Positions 26,970 through 34,708 of a stretch of 36,194 nt of DNA are shown piece after piece; the first letter of the stretch is position 1; the number at the start of each line of letters is the position of its first letter. The stretch is from Mycobacterium asiaticum (lineage in GTDB: Bacteria > Actinomycetota > Actinomycetes > Mycobacteriales > Mycobacteriaceae): the NCBI RefSeq assembly GCF_001668675.1, contig NZ_LZKQ01000226.1, positions 1 through 36,194 of the forward strand. The letters are read 5' to 3'. The notes under the pieces were generated by a model, which worked only from the letters and a program-made list of their open reading frames with translations, was not told where the DNA came from and did no database searches. Both the position numbers and the translations under genes were made by a program.

Positions 26970-28691
26970 ATGACGCTGGACTACGACGTCCTGATAATCG
27001 GTTCCGGTTTCGGCGGATCGGTTTCGGCGCTGCGGCTGACCGAGAAGGGCTACCGCGTCGGGGTGGTGGAAGCCGGGCGCCGTTTCGAGGATTCGCAGTT
27101 TCCCAAGAACAGCCTGGACCTGCGCAACTTCCTGTGGGCGCCCAAGCTCGGCTGCACCGGCATTCAGCGCATCCACCTGCTGCCCGACGTGATCGTGCTG
27201 GCCGGCGCCGGTGTGGGCGGCGGCTCGCTGAACTACGCCAACACCCTGTACGAACCCAAATCCGACGCGTTTTACCGGGATCGGCAGTGGGCGCACATCA
27301 CCGACTGGCGAGACGAGCTGCAGCCCTACTACGACCAGGCCAAGCGGATGCTGGGCGTGGTGAGGAACCCGACGATGACGGCCTCCGATCACGCGCTACG
27401 CAAGGTCGCCGACGACCTGGGCGTCGGGGACACGTTCGGCATGACACCTGTGGGGGTGTATTTCGGCCCGGACAACGTGCCCAATCCCGGTGTGGAGACC
27501 GATGATCCGTTCTTCGGCGGGGCCGGGCCGCGCCGGCGTGGTTGCATCGAAGTCGGCGAGTGCATGACCGGATGCCGGCATAACGCCAAGAACACCCTGA
27601 TGAAGAACTACCTCTATCTGGCCGAGCGGGCCGGTGCGCGGGTGCACGATCTGACCACCGTCACGTCCGTGCGTCCCCGGGCCGAGGGCGGCTATGCCGT
27701 CGAGACCGTGCGCAGCGGAGCATGGCGGCCCAAGCGCACGGCCGCGACCATCACCGCCGAGCAGGTGATCTTCGCGGCGGGCACCTGGGGAACCCAGCAG
27801 CTGCTGCACCGGATGAAGGCCAGCGGCACCCTGAGCCAGATCTCCGACCGGCTCGGGGTTCTGACCCGGACGAACTCCGAAGCGCTGTGCGGCGCCAGCG
27901 TCCGGCTGCGGCAGGGCAAAGACGCCGCGTTCCATCAGGGTGTCGCGATCACGTCGTCGATTCACCCGGACGACAAGACGCACATCGAACCGGTCCGCTA
28001 CGGCAAGGGCGCGCAATCGATGGGGATGCTGACCACCGTCATGACCGACGGCGGCGGGCGCGCACCGCGCTGGTTGCGCTGGCTGGGCCAGGTGCTGCGC
28101 CACCCCGGGCAGGCCGCCTCGGTGTACGCGGGCCTGCGCAGCTGGTCGCAGCGCACGGTCATCGCGCTGGTCATGCAGACCGAGGACAACTCGCTGACGC
28201 TGTTCCCCAAGCGCAGGCGGTTCGGCGGCGTCAAGCTGTCCTCACGGCAGGGCCACGGCGTGCCCAACCCCACCTGGATCCCGAAGGCCAACGAGGCGGT
28301 CCGTCGGCTCGCCGAGGACATCGGCGGTATGCCCTACAGCAGCGTCGGTGAGATCTTCGACGTCCCGATGACGGCGCACTTCCTCGGCGGCTGCACCATC
28401 GGCGACTCACCCGAGACGGGTGTCATTGACGCCTATCACCGGATGTATGGCCACCCGGGGCTGCACGTCGTCGACGGGTCGGCGATCTCCGCGAACATCG
28501 GGGTGAACCCGTCGCTGACCATCACCGCGCAGGCCGAGCGGGCGATGTCGTTCTGGCCCAACAAGAACGAGGCCGACACCCGGCCGCCGATCGGCGCGCC
28601 CTACCAACGGATTCCGCACATCGCGCCGCAGCACCCGGTGGTGCCGGCCAACGCCCCGGCCGCGCTGACGCTGCCGCTCCACCAAAGTTGA
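26970..28691 (+). CDS. GMC-family oxidoreductase, cholesterol oxidase (ChoD)-like
   Basis: A 573-residue FAD enzyme similar along its length to M. tuberculosis ChoD (Rv3409c), as I recall that sequence. The Rossmann motif is GSGFGGS at residues 11-17, followed by LAGAGVGGGSLNYANTLY. A Cys-containing segment GCIEVGECMTGCRHNAKNTL is also shared. His470 (TAHFLGG) and Asn513 (GVNPSL) lie where GMC sterol oxidases have active-site residues. It probably oxidises a hydroxyl of a sterol or other lipid, giving peroxide. It is likely a paralogue rather than choD itself, because choD lies elsewhere in M. tuberculosis and this region is not conserved there. No signal peptide is seen. Confidence 0.9.
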   Translation: MTLDYDVLIIGSGFGGSVSALRLTEKGYRVGVVEAGRRFEDSQFPKNSLDLRNFLWAPKLGCTGIQRIHLLPDVIVLAGAGVGGGSLNYANTLYEPKSDAFYRDRQWAHITDWRDELQPYYDQAKRMLGVVRNPTMTASDHALRKVADDLGVGDTFGMTPVGVYFGPDNVPNPGVETDDPFFGGAGPRRRGCIEVGECMTGCRHNAKNTLMKNYLYLAERAGARVHDLTTVTSVRPRAEGGYAVETVRSGAWRPKRTAATITAEQVIFAAGTWGTQQLLHRMKASGTLSQISDRLGVLTRTNSEALCGASVRLRQGKDAAFHQGVAITSSIHPDDKTHIEPVRYGKGAQSMGMLTTVMTDGGGRAPRWLRWLGQVLRHPGQAASVYAGLRSWSQRTVIALVMQTEDNSLTLFPKRRRFGGVKLSSRQGHGVPNPTWIPKANEAVRRLAEDIGGMPYSSVGEIFDVPMTAHFLGGCTIGDSPETGVIDAYHRMYGHPGLHVVDGSAISANIGVNPSLTITAQAERAMSFWPNKNEADTRPPIGAPYQRIPHIAPQHPVVPANAPAALTLPLHQS

Positions 28692-28725
28692 TGCACAAGC
28701 GGCTCAACGAACTTATCGTTAGCTG

Positions 28726-29040
28726 ATGCGGACCCCGGCGCCGATCATCGTGTCCCTGCTGATCGCCGCCTGCGTCGCCTGTCCCTCGGCCCGCGCGGAG
28801 GCAACCTATGGGCCCGGCACATACGCGGTGCCCGAGCAGCTTCCACACGGCATCTACACCGCGCGTACCGACGTGCGTGATCCCGGTGCGCCCGAATGCA
28901 CATTCAGCACCTGGACGAGCGATTGGAAACCGATCAGCGGCGACAGCGTGGGTCCCGCACAATCGATCACGGCGGATATCACGCCTACGGTAGGGCACTT
29001 CATCACCCACGGCTGCACGCCGTGGGTCAAAGTGCAGTGA
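28726..29040 (+). CDS. Small secreted protein, two-cysteine beta-rich
   Basis: A 104-residue protein with a Sec signal (residues 1-24, ending SARAEA). The mature part has YGPGTYAVPEQLPHGIYTA, an ECTFSTW strand and a terminal HGCTPWVKV. This pattern resembles the widespread actinobacterial secreted domain with GTYxVGxDIxPGTY and a C-terminal GC-W motif; the two mature cysteines may form a disulfide. Function is unknown. The stop overlaps the GTG of the lipase-like gene by 3 bases (GTGA), so the two are translationally coupled and may work together at the cell envelope. Confidence 0.75.
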   Translation: MRTPAPIIVSLLIAACVACPSARAEATYGPGTYAVPEQLPHGIYTARTDVRDPGAPECTFSTWTSDWKPISGDSVGPAQSITADITPTVGHFITHGCTPWVKVQ

Positions 29041-30128
29041 GTCGCGTCGACGCCATACCGCGCCGCTTGCAACGACTATTGCTCACGCTGATCGCCTTGG
29101 TGTTGGTGTTGGTGTCGGCCGGCTGTGGTGGCAGCAACAATGCCTCCGACAGGCCGGCGGCGGGCCACGCGGTGGTGATCGTTTCCGGTGGGGACGCGAC
29201 CAGCCCATTCACTACCCCCGACCAGGCCTGCGCCGCGGGCCTGGCCGCGGGCAACACCGACACCGCGATCCGCGAGTATCTGCTCAAGCAGGGCTACACC
29301 GTCTACACCTCCCCCGCGATGGCCGGCCGCGGCCAAGTCACCGATCAGACCGGTTTCGGTCCCTTCTCGATGTGTCCGGTGACGTTGCCCGAAAACATGA
29401 CGGTGAACTCGCAGGGCAGCATCGACACCGCCGGTGAGCATCTGGCCCGGTTCTTGACCTGGCTGCAGACCGACAAGGGTGTCACCGAGGTGGATCTGAT
29501 CGGCCATTCGATGGGCGGCTTGTATTCCCGCGCCGCCATCCGGGTGTTGACGGGGATCAATTCGGCGCTGAAGATCCGCTCGCTGACCACCATCGGCACG
29601 CCGTGGCAGGGTGCCTTTGTCGCCGACTACGCCAATGACGCAGTGCCGCTGAGTGATTGTCTCGGAGACCGGCTCTGCGAAGACGCCATGAAGGGATTCA
29701 AGACCGAGGTGCAGCGGCTGGTATCGGGTTCGGGGCGTGAGGTCACCAATGCCTACCTGCAGGGCGACAACGGCTGGAACCAGTTTCAGGCCGGTGTGCT
29801 CGAAAAGATTCCGGTGGTGCTGATCGGCGGTAACAGGTTCACGCAACCCGGTCAGGCGAATCCCGCTGTGTGGCCTAACGACGGCATCGTCGCTCTTCGC
29901 AGCGCGCTGGCCACCGACATCGCCGACTCGGTGTTGCCGCACCGGCGCTGCTTCACCTTCGACGACACCCACAGCATCTACGTTTCCAACCTGGCCGGGC
30001 TGGACTGGAAGACCGGGCTCACGTGGGATCCTCGCGTGTTCGACGTGCTGAACAACGCGATCAAGGACGCGCCGACGGCGCTCGACACCGCCAACCGGCA
30101 GGACTGCCCCGAACCCTCAAAGCCCTAG
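29037..30128 (+). CDS. Lipase-like alpha/beta-hydrolase lipoprotein
   Basis: A 363-residue lipoprotein. The signal sequence has a hydrophobic core near residues 14-27 and the lipobox VSAGC with Cys30. The nucleophile is Ser158 in LIGHSMGGLYSR, followed by SLTTIGTPWQG, typical of PGAP1-like and Streptomyces-type lipases. Candidate acid and His residues are in the ANPAVWPNDGIV and DDTHSIYV segments. It would act outside the membrane on acylglycerols or other esters. I chose the GTG at 29037 because it overlaps the upstream stop and gives a proper lipoprotein signal; the open frame runs back to 28896 but that part overlaps the small secreted gene. Its stop interlocks with the convergent acyl-CoA dehydrogenase. 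Confidence 0.88.
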   Translation: MSRVDAIPRRLQRLLLTLIALVLVLVSAGCGGSNNASDRPAAGHAVVIVSGGDATSPFTTPDQACAAGLAAGNTDTAIREYLLKQGYTVYTSPAMAGRGQVTDQTGFGPFSMCPVTLPENMTVNSQGSIDTAGEHLARFLTWLQTDKGVTEVDLIGHSMGGLYSRAAIRVLTGINSALKIRSLTTIGTPWQGAFVADYANDAVPLSDCLGDRLCEDAMKGFKTEVQRLVSGSGREVTNAYLQGDNGWNQFQAGVLEKIPVVLIGGNRFTQPGQANPAVWPNDGIVALRSALATDIADSVLPHRRCFTFDDTHSIYVSNLAGLDWKTGLTWDPRVFDVLNNAIKDAPTALDTANRQDCPEPSKP

Positions 30129-31333
30129 ATGGTGTCGGATCCCGGCACCCGCGCCGCCGCCGACCCAACGTGGTTCATCCGCCGGATGATCGCGTATTTG
30201 TGGACCTCCGTCGGCCCGTCATAGAGCCGGAATCCGCGGATGTCCCGGAAGATCATCTCGATCGGCGTTTCGTCGGTGACGCCGATGCCCCCCATGACCT
30301 GGATGCAACGGTCGACAACTTTGAAGAGCTCCTCGGACACGAACGCCTTGCTTATCGAACTCTCGTGCCGCCCCTTGTGCCCCTGGTCCAGAACCCAGGC
30401 CGTGTACCAGATCGCCAAGCGGCACTGGGTGAGCGCAATCTCGTTGTCCGCCAGCATGAACCCGACGCCCTGGTGGTCGATGATCGAGCTGCCGAAGGCC
30501 GTGCGGGTCTTCGCATGCTCCAGGGCGATGTGCTGTGCGCGCGAGGCGGCACCCAACCAGCGCATGGCGTGCGTGAGACGTGCTGGGGCCAAGCGCATCT
30601 GCGCGTAACGCATGGCCTCCCCGACCTCGCCGAGCACGTTGGCTGCGGGCACCCGCAGATCGTCGAAGACGACCACGCCGTGCCCTTCGACGTAATTGCG
30701 GTCCATCGAGTTCATTACGCGTTCGACGACGATGCCGGGGTTGTCACCCTTGGCGAGGAACAACGTTGGTCCGCTGCGGTTTCCGTCGTCGACCACGTTG
30801 GCCATCACGATCCAGGTGCCCGCACCGTTGGCTCCGGTGATGAGCCACTTGCGGCCGTTGATGACGTAGGAGTCGCCGTCGCGTCGCGCCTCGGTGAGCA
30901 GTTGTGACGGATCCGATCCCGCCCCGCCGGGCTCGGTCATCGCGAACACCGAGCGAAACTGCCCGTCAAGCACGGGTTTCAGGAAGACTTCGGCCTGCTC
31001 GTCGGTGGTCAGCTTGTCGAGCAGGAACATGTTGCCCTCGTCCGGCGCGGCGCAGTTCATCGCGACGGGCCCGAGGGTGGACCATCCGGCCGCCTCGTAG
31101 ATCACCGACTGCTCGATGTGCGAGATGCCTTTGCCGCCGAATCGCGGGGACGCCTGTGGGGTGAGCAGCCCTTGCCTGCGGGCCAACTCGACGAGCTCCT
31201 GCCGTAACTCGTCGTTGGGGCCGTGCTGGGTGAGCCGCGGATCGCGCTCGTAGGGAATGATTTCGTCGATGACGAACTGGCGGACACGTTCGCCGAGTGC
31301 CGTCAGTTCCTGGGGTATGGAGAAGTCGATCAC
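30125..31333 (-). CDS. Acyl-CoA dehydrogenase, ACAD10/11-like
   Basis: A 402-residue FAD acyl-CoA dehydrogenase of normal length. The FAD/substrate region reads FAMTEPGGAGSDPSQL, the second signature is RWLGAASRAQHIALEH, and QVMGGIGVTDETPIE follows. The segment near the C-terminus, RLYDGPTEVHKY, matches the DGPxEVH form of the ACAD10/ACAD11 group rather than the YEGTxxIQ form of most fatty-acid enzymes. The upstream same-strand gene, 25 bases away, is the aminoglycoside-phosphotransferase-like kinase that is fused to this domain in animals. I infer a joint role on 4-hydroxyacyl-CoA. Its closest M. tuberculosis equivalents would be FadE-type genes. Confidence 0.93.
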   Translation of the reverse strand: MIDFSIPQELTALGERVRQFVIDEIIPYERDPRLTQHGPNDELRQELVELARRQGLLTPQASPRFGGKGISHIEQSVIYEAAGWSTLGPVAMNCAAPDEGNMFLLDKLTTDEQAEVFLKPVLDGQFRSVFAMTEPGGAGSDPSQLLTEARRDGDSYVINGRKWLITGANGAGTWIVMANVVDDGNRSGPTLFLAKGDNPGIVVERVMNSMDRNYVEGHGVVVFDDLRVPAANVLGEVGEAMRYAQMRLAPARLTHAMRWLGAASRAQHIALEHAKTRTAFGSSIIDHQGVGFMLADNEIALTQCRLAIWYTAWVLDQGHKGRHESSISKAFVSEELFKVVDRCIQVMGGIGVTDETPIEMIFRDIRGFRLYDGPTEVHKYAIIRRMNHVGSAAARVPGSDTI

Positions 31334-31358
31334 GGAGCCGTCCTGTTCGTGTAAGTGA

Positions 31359-32447
31359 TCAAATGTGTTCTGTTGAAAGAGAATCCGCGGTTACCGCCAG
31401 GACAGAGGTCGCAATGCGGTTGAATGCGGCGTATTTCGGGCCGACGAGCGCCCCACGCTGGTGCAACACAAACATCTGCTGCCAGGCGATCGCGAGCCGC
31501 AGCCGGCCCAACGCCAGGTAGAACCCGACCGGCACGGCTTCGCGTCCTGCCGCGGCGAAGTACTGCGCCGCGAGCGCCTTTCGGTCCGGGAAGCCCGGCT
31601 GCAGTGAGGGAGCCAATCCCAGTTCGCGGATGACTTCCGCGTCGTCGGGCTGCGCCCAGTACGACAGGGTGACGCCGAGATCGAAGAGCGGATCGCCCAG
31701 AGTCGACATGTCCCAATCGATCACGGCGGCGGCCGCACCCGTTTCGTCGAAGATCACATTGTCGAACTTGAAATCATTGTGCAGCACAGCCGGTTTCACT
31801 GACGGCTCCGGCGCCGCGGTCTCCAGCCAGGACACGATGTGCTCGACCGTCGCCGGCGGCGTTCCGTCGAACGCATTGTGCGCCCGCCGGTTCCAACCGC
31901 TGATCTGTCGTGCGATGAACCCGTCCGGCCGCCCGAGTTCGCGAAGCTCGGGATGTGCGTCGATGTCGATCGAGTGCAGGTCGGCGAGTGCGGTCACGAA
32001 TTCGTCGGCGAGCCGGACGGCGGGGACATGCGCGAGTCGCTCGGGAATCGTGTCGGACACGACGGTGCCCGGCCGGTATTCGATCAGCTGGAATGGTCCG
32101 CCGAGTACCGAAGTGTCCTCACAAAACGCGACCGCCCGCGGAGCGCGGCGGTAATGCCCGTGCAATTGACTCAACACGCGAAATTCCCGCGCCATGTCAC
32201 TGGCCCCCTCGGCCAGCGGCCCGCTCGGCGGGCGGCGAAGGACCAGGGGTTGGCGGTCAACCCAGATCAGGTAGTTCAGGTTGGCCAGGCCGTTCGCGAA
32301 CTGGCGGGGCTCCGTCGCGTCGAGCGTCATCCCGCGACCTTGTAGCCAAGCGTCGAGCGCTTGCCAGTTCTGCGGTACGGATTCGGCGCGGAAGCTGTGT
32401 TCCGTCACGGCGGCAGCAGAGTCACCACGATCGTGGCGTGTTGTCAT
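31359..32447 (-). CDS. APH-fold small-molecule kinase, ACAD10/11 kinase-domain type
   Basis: A 362-residue kinase of the aminoglycoside/choline phosphotransferase fold. The nucleotide-loop region is QFANGLANLNY (residues 49-59), the ATP lysine position reads LVLRRPPSG, the catalytic loop is LHNDFKFDN with Asp225 and Asn230, and the metal motif is VIDWDMSTLGDP with Asp244. LVLR-PPxG and the ACAD partner directly downstream point to hydroxyacyl-CoA kinases rather than antibiotic resistance. The ATG at 32447 is preceded 5 bases upstream by GGAGGAG, which decides it over an ATG 12 codons earlier. The intergenic region upstream (32448-32664) shows no other gene. Confidence 0.9.
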   Translation of the reverse strand: MTTRHDRGDSAAAVTEHSFRAESVPQNWQALDAWLQGRGMTLDATEPRQFANGLANLNYLIWVDRQPLVLRRPPSGPLAEGASDMAREFRVLSQLHGHYRRAPRAVAFCEDTSVLGGPFQLIEYRPGTVVSDTIPERLAHVPAVRLADEFVTALADLHSIDIDAHPELRELGRPDGFIARQISGWNRRAHNAFDGTPPATVEHIVSWLETAAPEPSVKPAVLHNDFKFDNVIFDETGAAAAVIDWDMSTLGDPLFDLGVTLSYWAQPDDAEVIRELGLAPSLQPGFPDRKALAAQYFAAAGREAVPVGFYLALGRLRLAIAWQQMFVLHQRGALVGPKYAAFNRIATSVLAVTADSLSTEHI

Positions 32448-32452
32448 CGAGG

Positions 32453-32459
32453 CTCCTCC
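32453..32459 (-). promoter_or_regulatory. Ribosome binding site of the APH-like kinase
   Basis: GGAGGAG on the minus strand, 5 bases before the ATG at 32447. It is among the strongest ribosome sites in the window and fixes the start of the kinase-dehydrogenase operon. Confidence 0.75.
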
Positions 32460-32664
32460 GGCCGACGTCGATGTCGTGCGCATCCCCCGAGGCTTCCGGT
32501 GTCAGATCGCGCCGCGCATGTCGGGATGTCGTCGATTAGCCCCATCACGGTACTCACGGTCGAGATCCCGGCATCGAGGTGTCACCCTCGTCGACCGCAA
32601 AGTCGAGGCCATGGCGGCACACCCGATCGGACAATAAACTCCGGCCTCGAAGGCGAGCTTCGCA

Positions 32665-32871
32665 ATGAGGCAGCGGTTCACAGTGGTGGTTGCAATCCTC
32701 AGCGCCTTACTTGTCACCGGCTGCCAGACACCCTCGAGGCCCGGGCGCGCCGGCGAGAACACGCCCACCACAACATTGCTTGAGATCCGCCACGACCTGG
32801 ATCCGTTGAGGTCCAGATTCCCGTTGATCGGCCATCCGGTGTCAGCGTCGTGTCATCACGTGGGTCCATGA
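32665..32871 (+). CDS. Short putative lipoprotein, possibly a truncated gene
   Basis: A 68-residue frame that I do not recognise as a named family. It has Arg residues at 2 and 4, a hydrophobic core, and a good lipobox LLVTGC with Cys20. The mature part is only about 48 residues and ends abruptly after LRSRFPLIGHPVSAS. The stretch before that reads like the start of a larger envelope protein, so this may be a remnant truncated by a frameshift or deletion. A TAAACT hexamer at 32635-32640 could be a -10. It sits between the kinase promoter region and tRNA-Val. Confidence 0.45.
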   Translation: MRQRFTVVVAILSALLVTGCQTPSRPGRAGENTPTTTLLEIRHDLDPLRSRFPLIGHPVSASCHHVGP

Positions 32872-32922
32872 CTAATCGCGTCGACGTGTGTGACCGATAA
32901 CCGCATTGACACGCGCAATGAG

Positions 32923-32994
32923 TGGGCGCGGACGGTATCGAACCGCCGACCGCTGGTGTGTAAAACCAGAGCTCTACCACTGAGCTACGCGCCC
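32923..32994 (-). tRNA. tRNA-Val, anticodon UAC
   Basis: A complete 72-base cloverleaf on the minus strand. The acceptor pairs GGGCGCG with CGCGCCC, the D stem GCTC with GAGC, the anticodon stem CTGGT with ACCAG around the loop TTTACAC (anticodon TAC), and the T stem GGCGG with CCGTC around TTCGATA. The discriminator is A, and CCA is not encoded. It would read GUA and other GUN valine codons. It is oriented with ahpE, which begins upstream of it on the same strand. Confidence 0.95.
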
Positions 32995-33044
32995 CTTATG
33001 CCCCGGCGCAGGCTACACGCCGAAGGGCCCAGCACTCAAAACGC

Positions 33045-33506
33045 TCAACCCTGCACGGCCGCCAACGCCTGCCGCCACAGGTCCTGATCGCGGGGCTCAC
33101 CGGGCTGCTTCATCTCGGCAAACCGGATGATCCCAGAGCGATCCACCACGAAAGTGCCCCGGTTGGAGACACCGGCGACGTCGTTGAACACCCCGTAGGC
33201 CTGGCTGACCGCACCGTGCGGCCAGAAATCGGACAACACCGGAAAGGTGAAGCCGCTCTGCACGGCCCAGATCTTGTGGGTGGGCGGCGGTCCCACCGAG
33301 ATGGCCAGCGCCGCACTGTTGTCGTTCTCGAACTCGGGCAGGTGATCGCGCAGCGCATCCAGCTCACCCTGGCAGATCCCGGTGAACGCCAGCGGGAAGA
33401 ACACCAGCAGCACGTTCTTGGTGCCCCGGTAGTCGGCCAACGCAACCGGCTGCTGATTCTGGTCGCGCAGGCTGAAGTCGGGGGCAGTGGCTCCGACGTC
33501 AAGCAT
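33045..33506 (-). CDS. ahpE: One-cysteine peroxiredoxin AhpE
   Basis: A 153-residue peroxiredoxin, the same length as M. tuberculosis AhpE (Rv2238c). The peroxidatic site is PLAFTGICQGEL with Cys45 and the upstream Thr42. It has no other cysteine, so it is a 1-Cys enzyme that must be reduced by an external thiol such as mycoredoxin/mycothiol. It removes hydroperoxides, notably lipid and fatty-acid hydroperoxides, and peroxynitrite. The ATG shares one base with the stop of the DUF3052 gene (TGATG), so the two are coupled. The open frame extends further upstream into that gene and was not used. Confidence 0.97.
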   Translation of the reverse strand: MLDVGATAPDFSLRDQNQQPVALADYRGTKNVLLVFFPLAFTGICQGELDALRDHLPEFENDNSAALAISVGPPPTHKIWAVQSGFTFPVLSDFWPHGAVSQAYGVFNDVAGVSNRGTFVVDRSGIIRFAEMKQPGEPRDQDLWRQALAAVQG

Positions 33507-33916
33507 CAGCGCTTCCCGGTCCGCGACTTCGGCTGGACCAGGCGGCTGGCACTCCAATTGCCCAGATTGACCGACGACGTCGGCATCAGGCCCGCGGTGG
33601 GGGCCGCCTCGGCGATGTCGGCGGGCAACACATGCCCCGGCCGCCCCGTCTTGGGCGTCAGCACCCAGATCACGCCGTCCTCGGCCAGCGGGCTGATCGC
33701 GTCCATCAGGATGTCCACCAGGTCCCCGTCGCCGTCGCGCCACCAGAGCAACACCACGTCGACGACTTCGTCGGTGTCCTCGTCGAGCAACTCACTGCCG
33801 CACGCCTCCTCGACGTCGGCGCGGATGTCGTCGTCGGTGTCCTCGTCCCAGCCCCACTCCTGCACGACCTGGTCCCGTTGGATGCCCAATTTTCGAGCGT
33901 GATCCGCCGCGACCAC
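33506..33916 (-). CDS. DUF3052 family protein (Rv2239c type)
   Basis: A 136-residue acidic protein of DUF3052, a family common in actinobacteria with no known biochemical role. The N-terminus ARKLGIQRDQVVQEWGWDED is followed by a very acidic stretch (residues 20-60), the strand VVDVVLLWWRDGDGDL, and a C-terminal VNLGNWSASRLV. The GTG start has GAGGAGG 7 bases upstream, which is decisive. It is translationally coupled to ahpE, so a link to oxidative stress or respiration is possible, but the sequence does not show it. A perfect palindrome lies 32 bases upstream of the start. Confidence 0.88.
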   Translation of the reverse strand: MVAADHARKLGIQRDQVVQEWGWDEDTDDDIRADVEEACGSELLDEDTDEVVDVVLLWWRDGDGDLVDILMDAISPLAEDGVIWVLTPKTGRPGHVLPADIAEAAPTAGLMPTSSVNLGNWSASRLVQPKSRTGKR

Positions 33917-33948
33917 CGTGGAACCTCCTCAACAAACCGCACGACAAG

Positions 33949-33966
33949 CGACGACCGTTATCGTCG
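33949..33966. promoter_or_regulatory. Palindrome upstream of the DUF3052-ahpE operon
   Basis: CGACGA-CCGTTA-TCGTCG has perfect 6-bp arms around 6 bases. It sits between the ribosome site of the operon and the end of the neighbouring lipoprotein gene, where an operator or a short terminator could lie. No T-run is present. Function is inferred only. Confidence 0.3.
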
Positions 33967-33991
33967 CACAGGCACCTCAGAGTTCATACGG

Positions 33992-34549
33992 CTAACCCAT
34001 GCACAGTTTCAGCGCCTTGGTCTTGGCATCGTTCAGCCGATCAACCCGTCTGTTGAACTCACCGGTCGGAGCATGGGTACCGATCGCATTGGCCACCTGA
34101 CGAGCCGCGTCGTTGTAGGTGTTGAACGCGTCGCGCATCTGGGCCGGCAACGCCTCGCTGTAGCTGTTCTCCACCGCCGTCGCACTGGCATTGAGCGCCT
34201 CGATGGCCGGACCTTCGGTGGGCCCGGTATTCCTGCCGCCGTTGAACGCCGCGACGAAGGCATTCACCTTGTCGATGGCTTCCTTGCTGGTGGTGGCCAA
34301 CGCATCACATGAGGTCCGCATCGCCCGCGTCGTCACCGACGCCTGCCGTTGGGACTCGCGGACGCTTGAGGTCACCGACGACGCCGACACCGAGGCGGAC
34401 ACCGACGACCGGTAGGCCGGCGCGAGGCTGGTGTCGGGTGAACCGCTCCCCTCGGTGACCTTCGTACAGCCGACGATGCCGATCACCAGCACCGCAACAC
34501 AGCCGAGAGCCAGGGCGCCTCGCCTGGGGATCTCCCCCACGTGAATCAC
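33992..34549 (-). CDS. Probable lipoprotein (Rv2240c position)
   Basis: A 185-residue exported protein. A hydrophobic stretch (residues 12-27) ends in IVGC with Cys28, a plausible lipobox. It is followed by a Ser/Ala/Val-rich linker ([12 protein letters not shown]) and a helical domain with two cysteines (near RTSCDAL and in the last residues LKLCMG). No enzyme motif is seen. It occupies the place of M. tuberculosis Rv2240c, which is longer as I recall. The GTG at 34549 is the likely start; a second GTG three codons later is possible. It is divergent from aceE with 159 bases between. Confidence 0.75.
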   Translation of the reverse strand: MIHVGEIPRRGALALGCVAVLVIGIVGCTKVTEGSGSPDTSLAPAYRSSVSASVSASSVTSSVRESQRQASVTTRAMRTSCDALATTSKEAIDKVNAFVAAFNGGRNTGPTEGPAIEALNASATAVENSYSEALPAQMRDAFNTYNDAARQVANAIGTHAPTGEFNRRVDRLNDAKTKALKLCMG

Positions 34550-34697
34550 GGGATCTGACGTTACCGGGTCACGATCCCATCTGCCCCATTAGCACCGACT
34601 TTGATCATGTGCTGACGGCAGGCGTCGCCTATCCGCGGAGCACTCCGGTGCGGCACGATAGGAGGAAGATCGATCAAGTAGCTACCCTGCCACCTTC

Positions 34698-34702
34698 AGG
34701 AG
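34698..34702 (+). promoter_or_regulatory. Ribosome binding site of aceE
   Basis: AGGAG lies 6 bases before the TTG at 34709. It supports this unusual start codon; the family N-terminus MTT(D/E)FAR begins exactly there, and no in-frame ATG or GTG is nearby. Confidence 0.75.
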
Positions 34703-34708
34703 CAGAAG

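Noticed and set aside
26445..28691. A 748-codon plus-strand frame including the GMC oxidoreductase
   Set aside because: The first 175 codons are antisense to the nitroreductase and intergenic sequence. AGGAGG places the true start at 26970.
31359..32447. Aminoglycoside resistance gene
   Set aside because: The fold is shared, but the LVLRRPPSG segment and the coupled ACAD10/11-like dehydrogenase indicate an acyl-CoA metabolic kinase.
20000..32900. Accessory block as a mobile genetic island
   Set aside because: No integrase, transposase, direct-repeat attachment site or terminal inverted repeat was found, although a tRNA lies at its right side.
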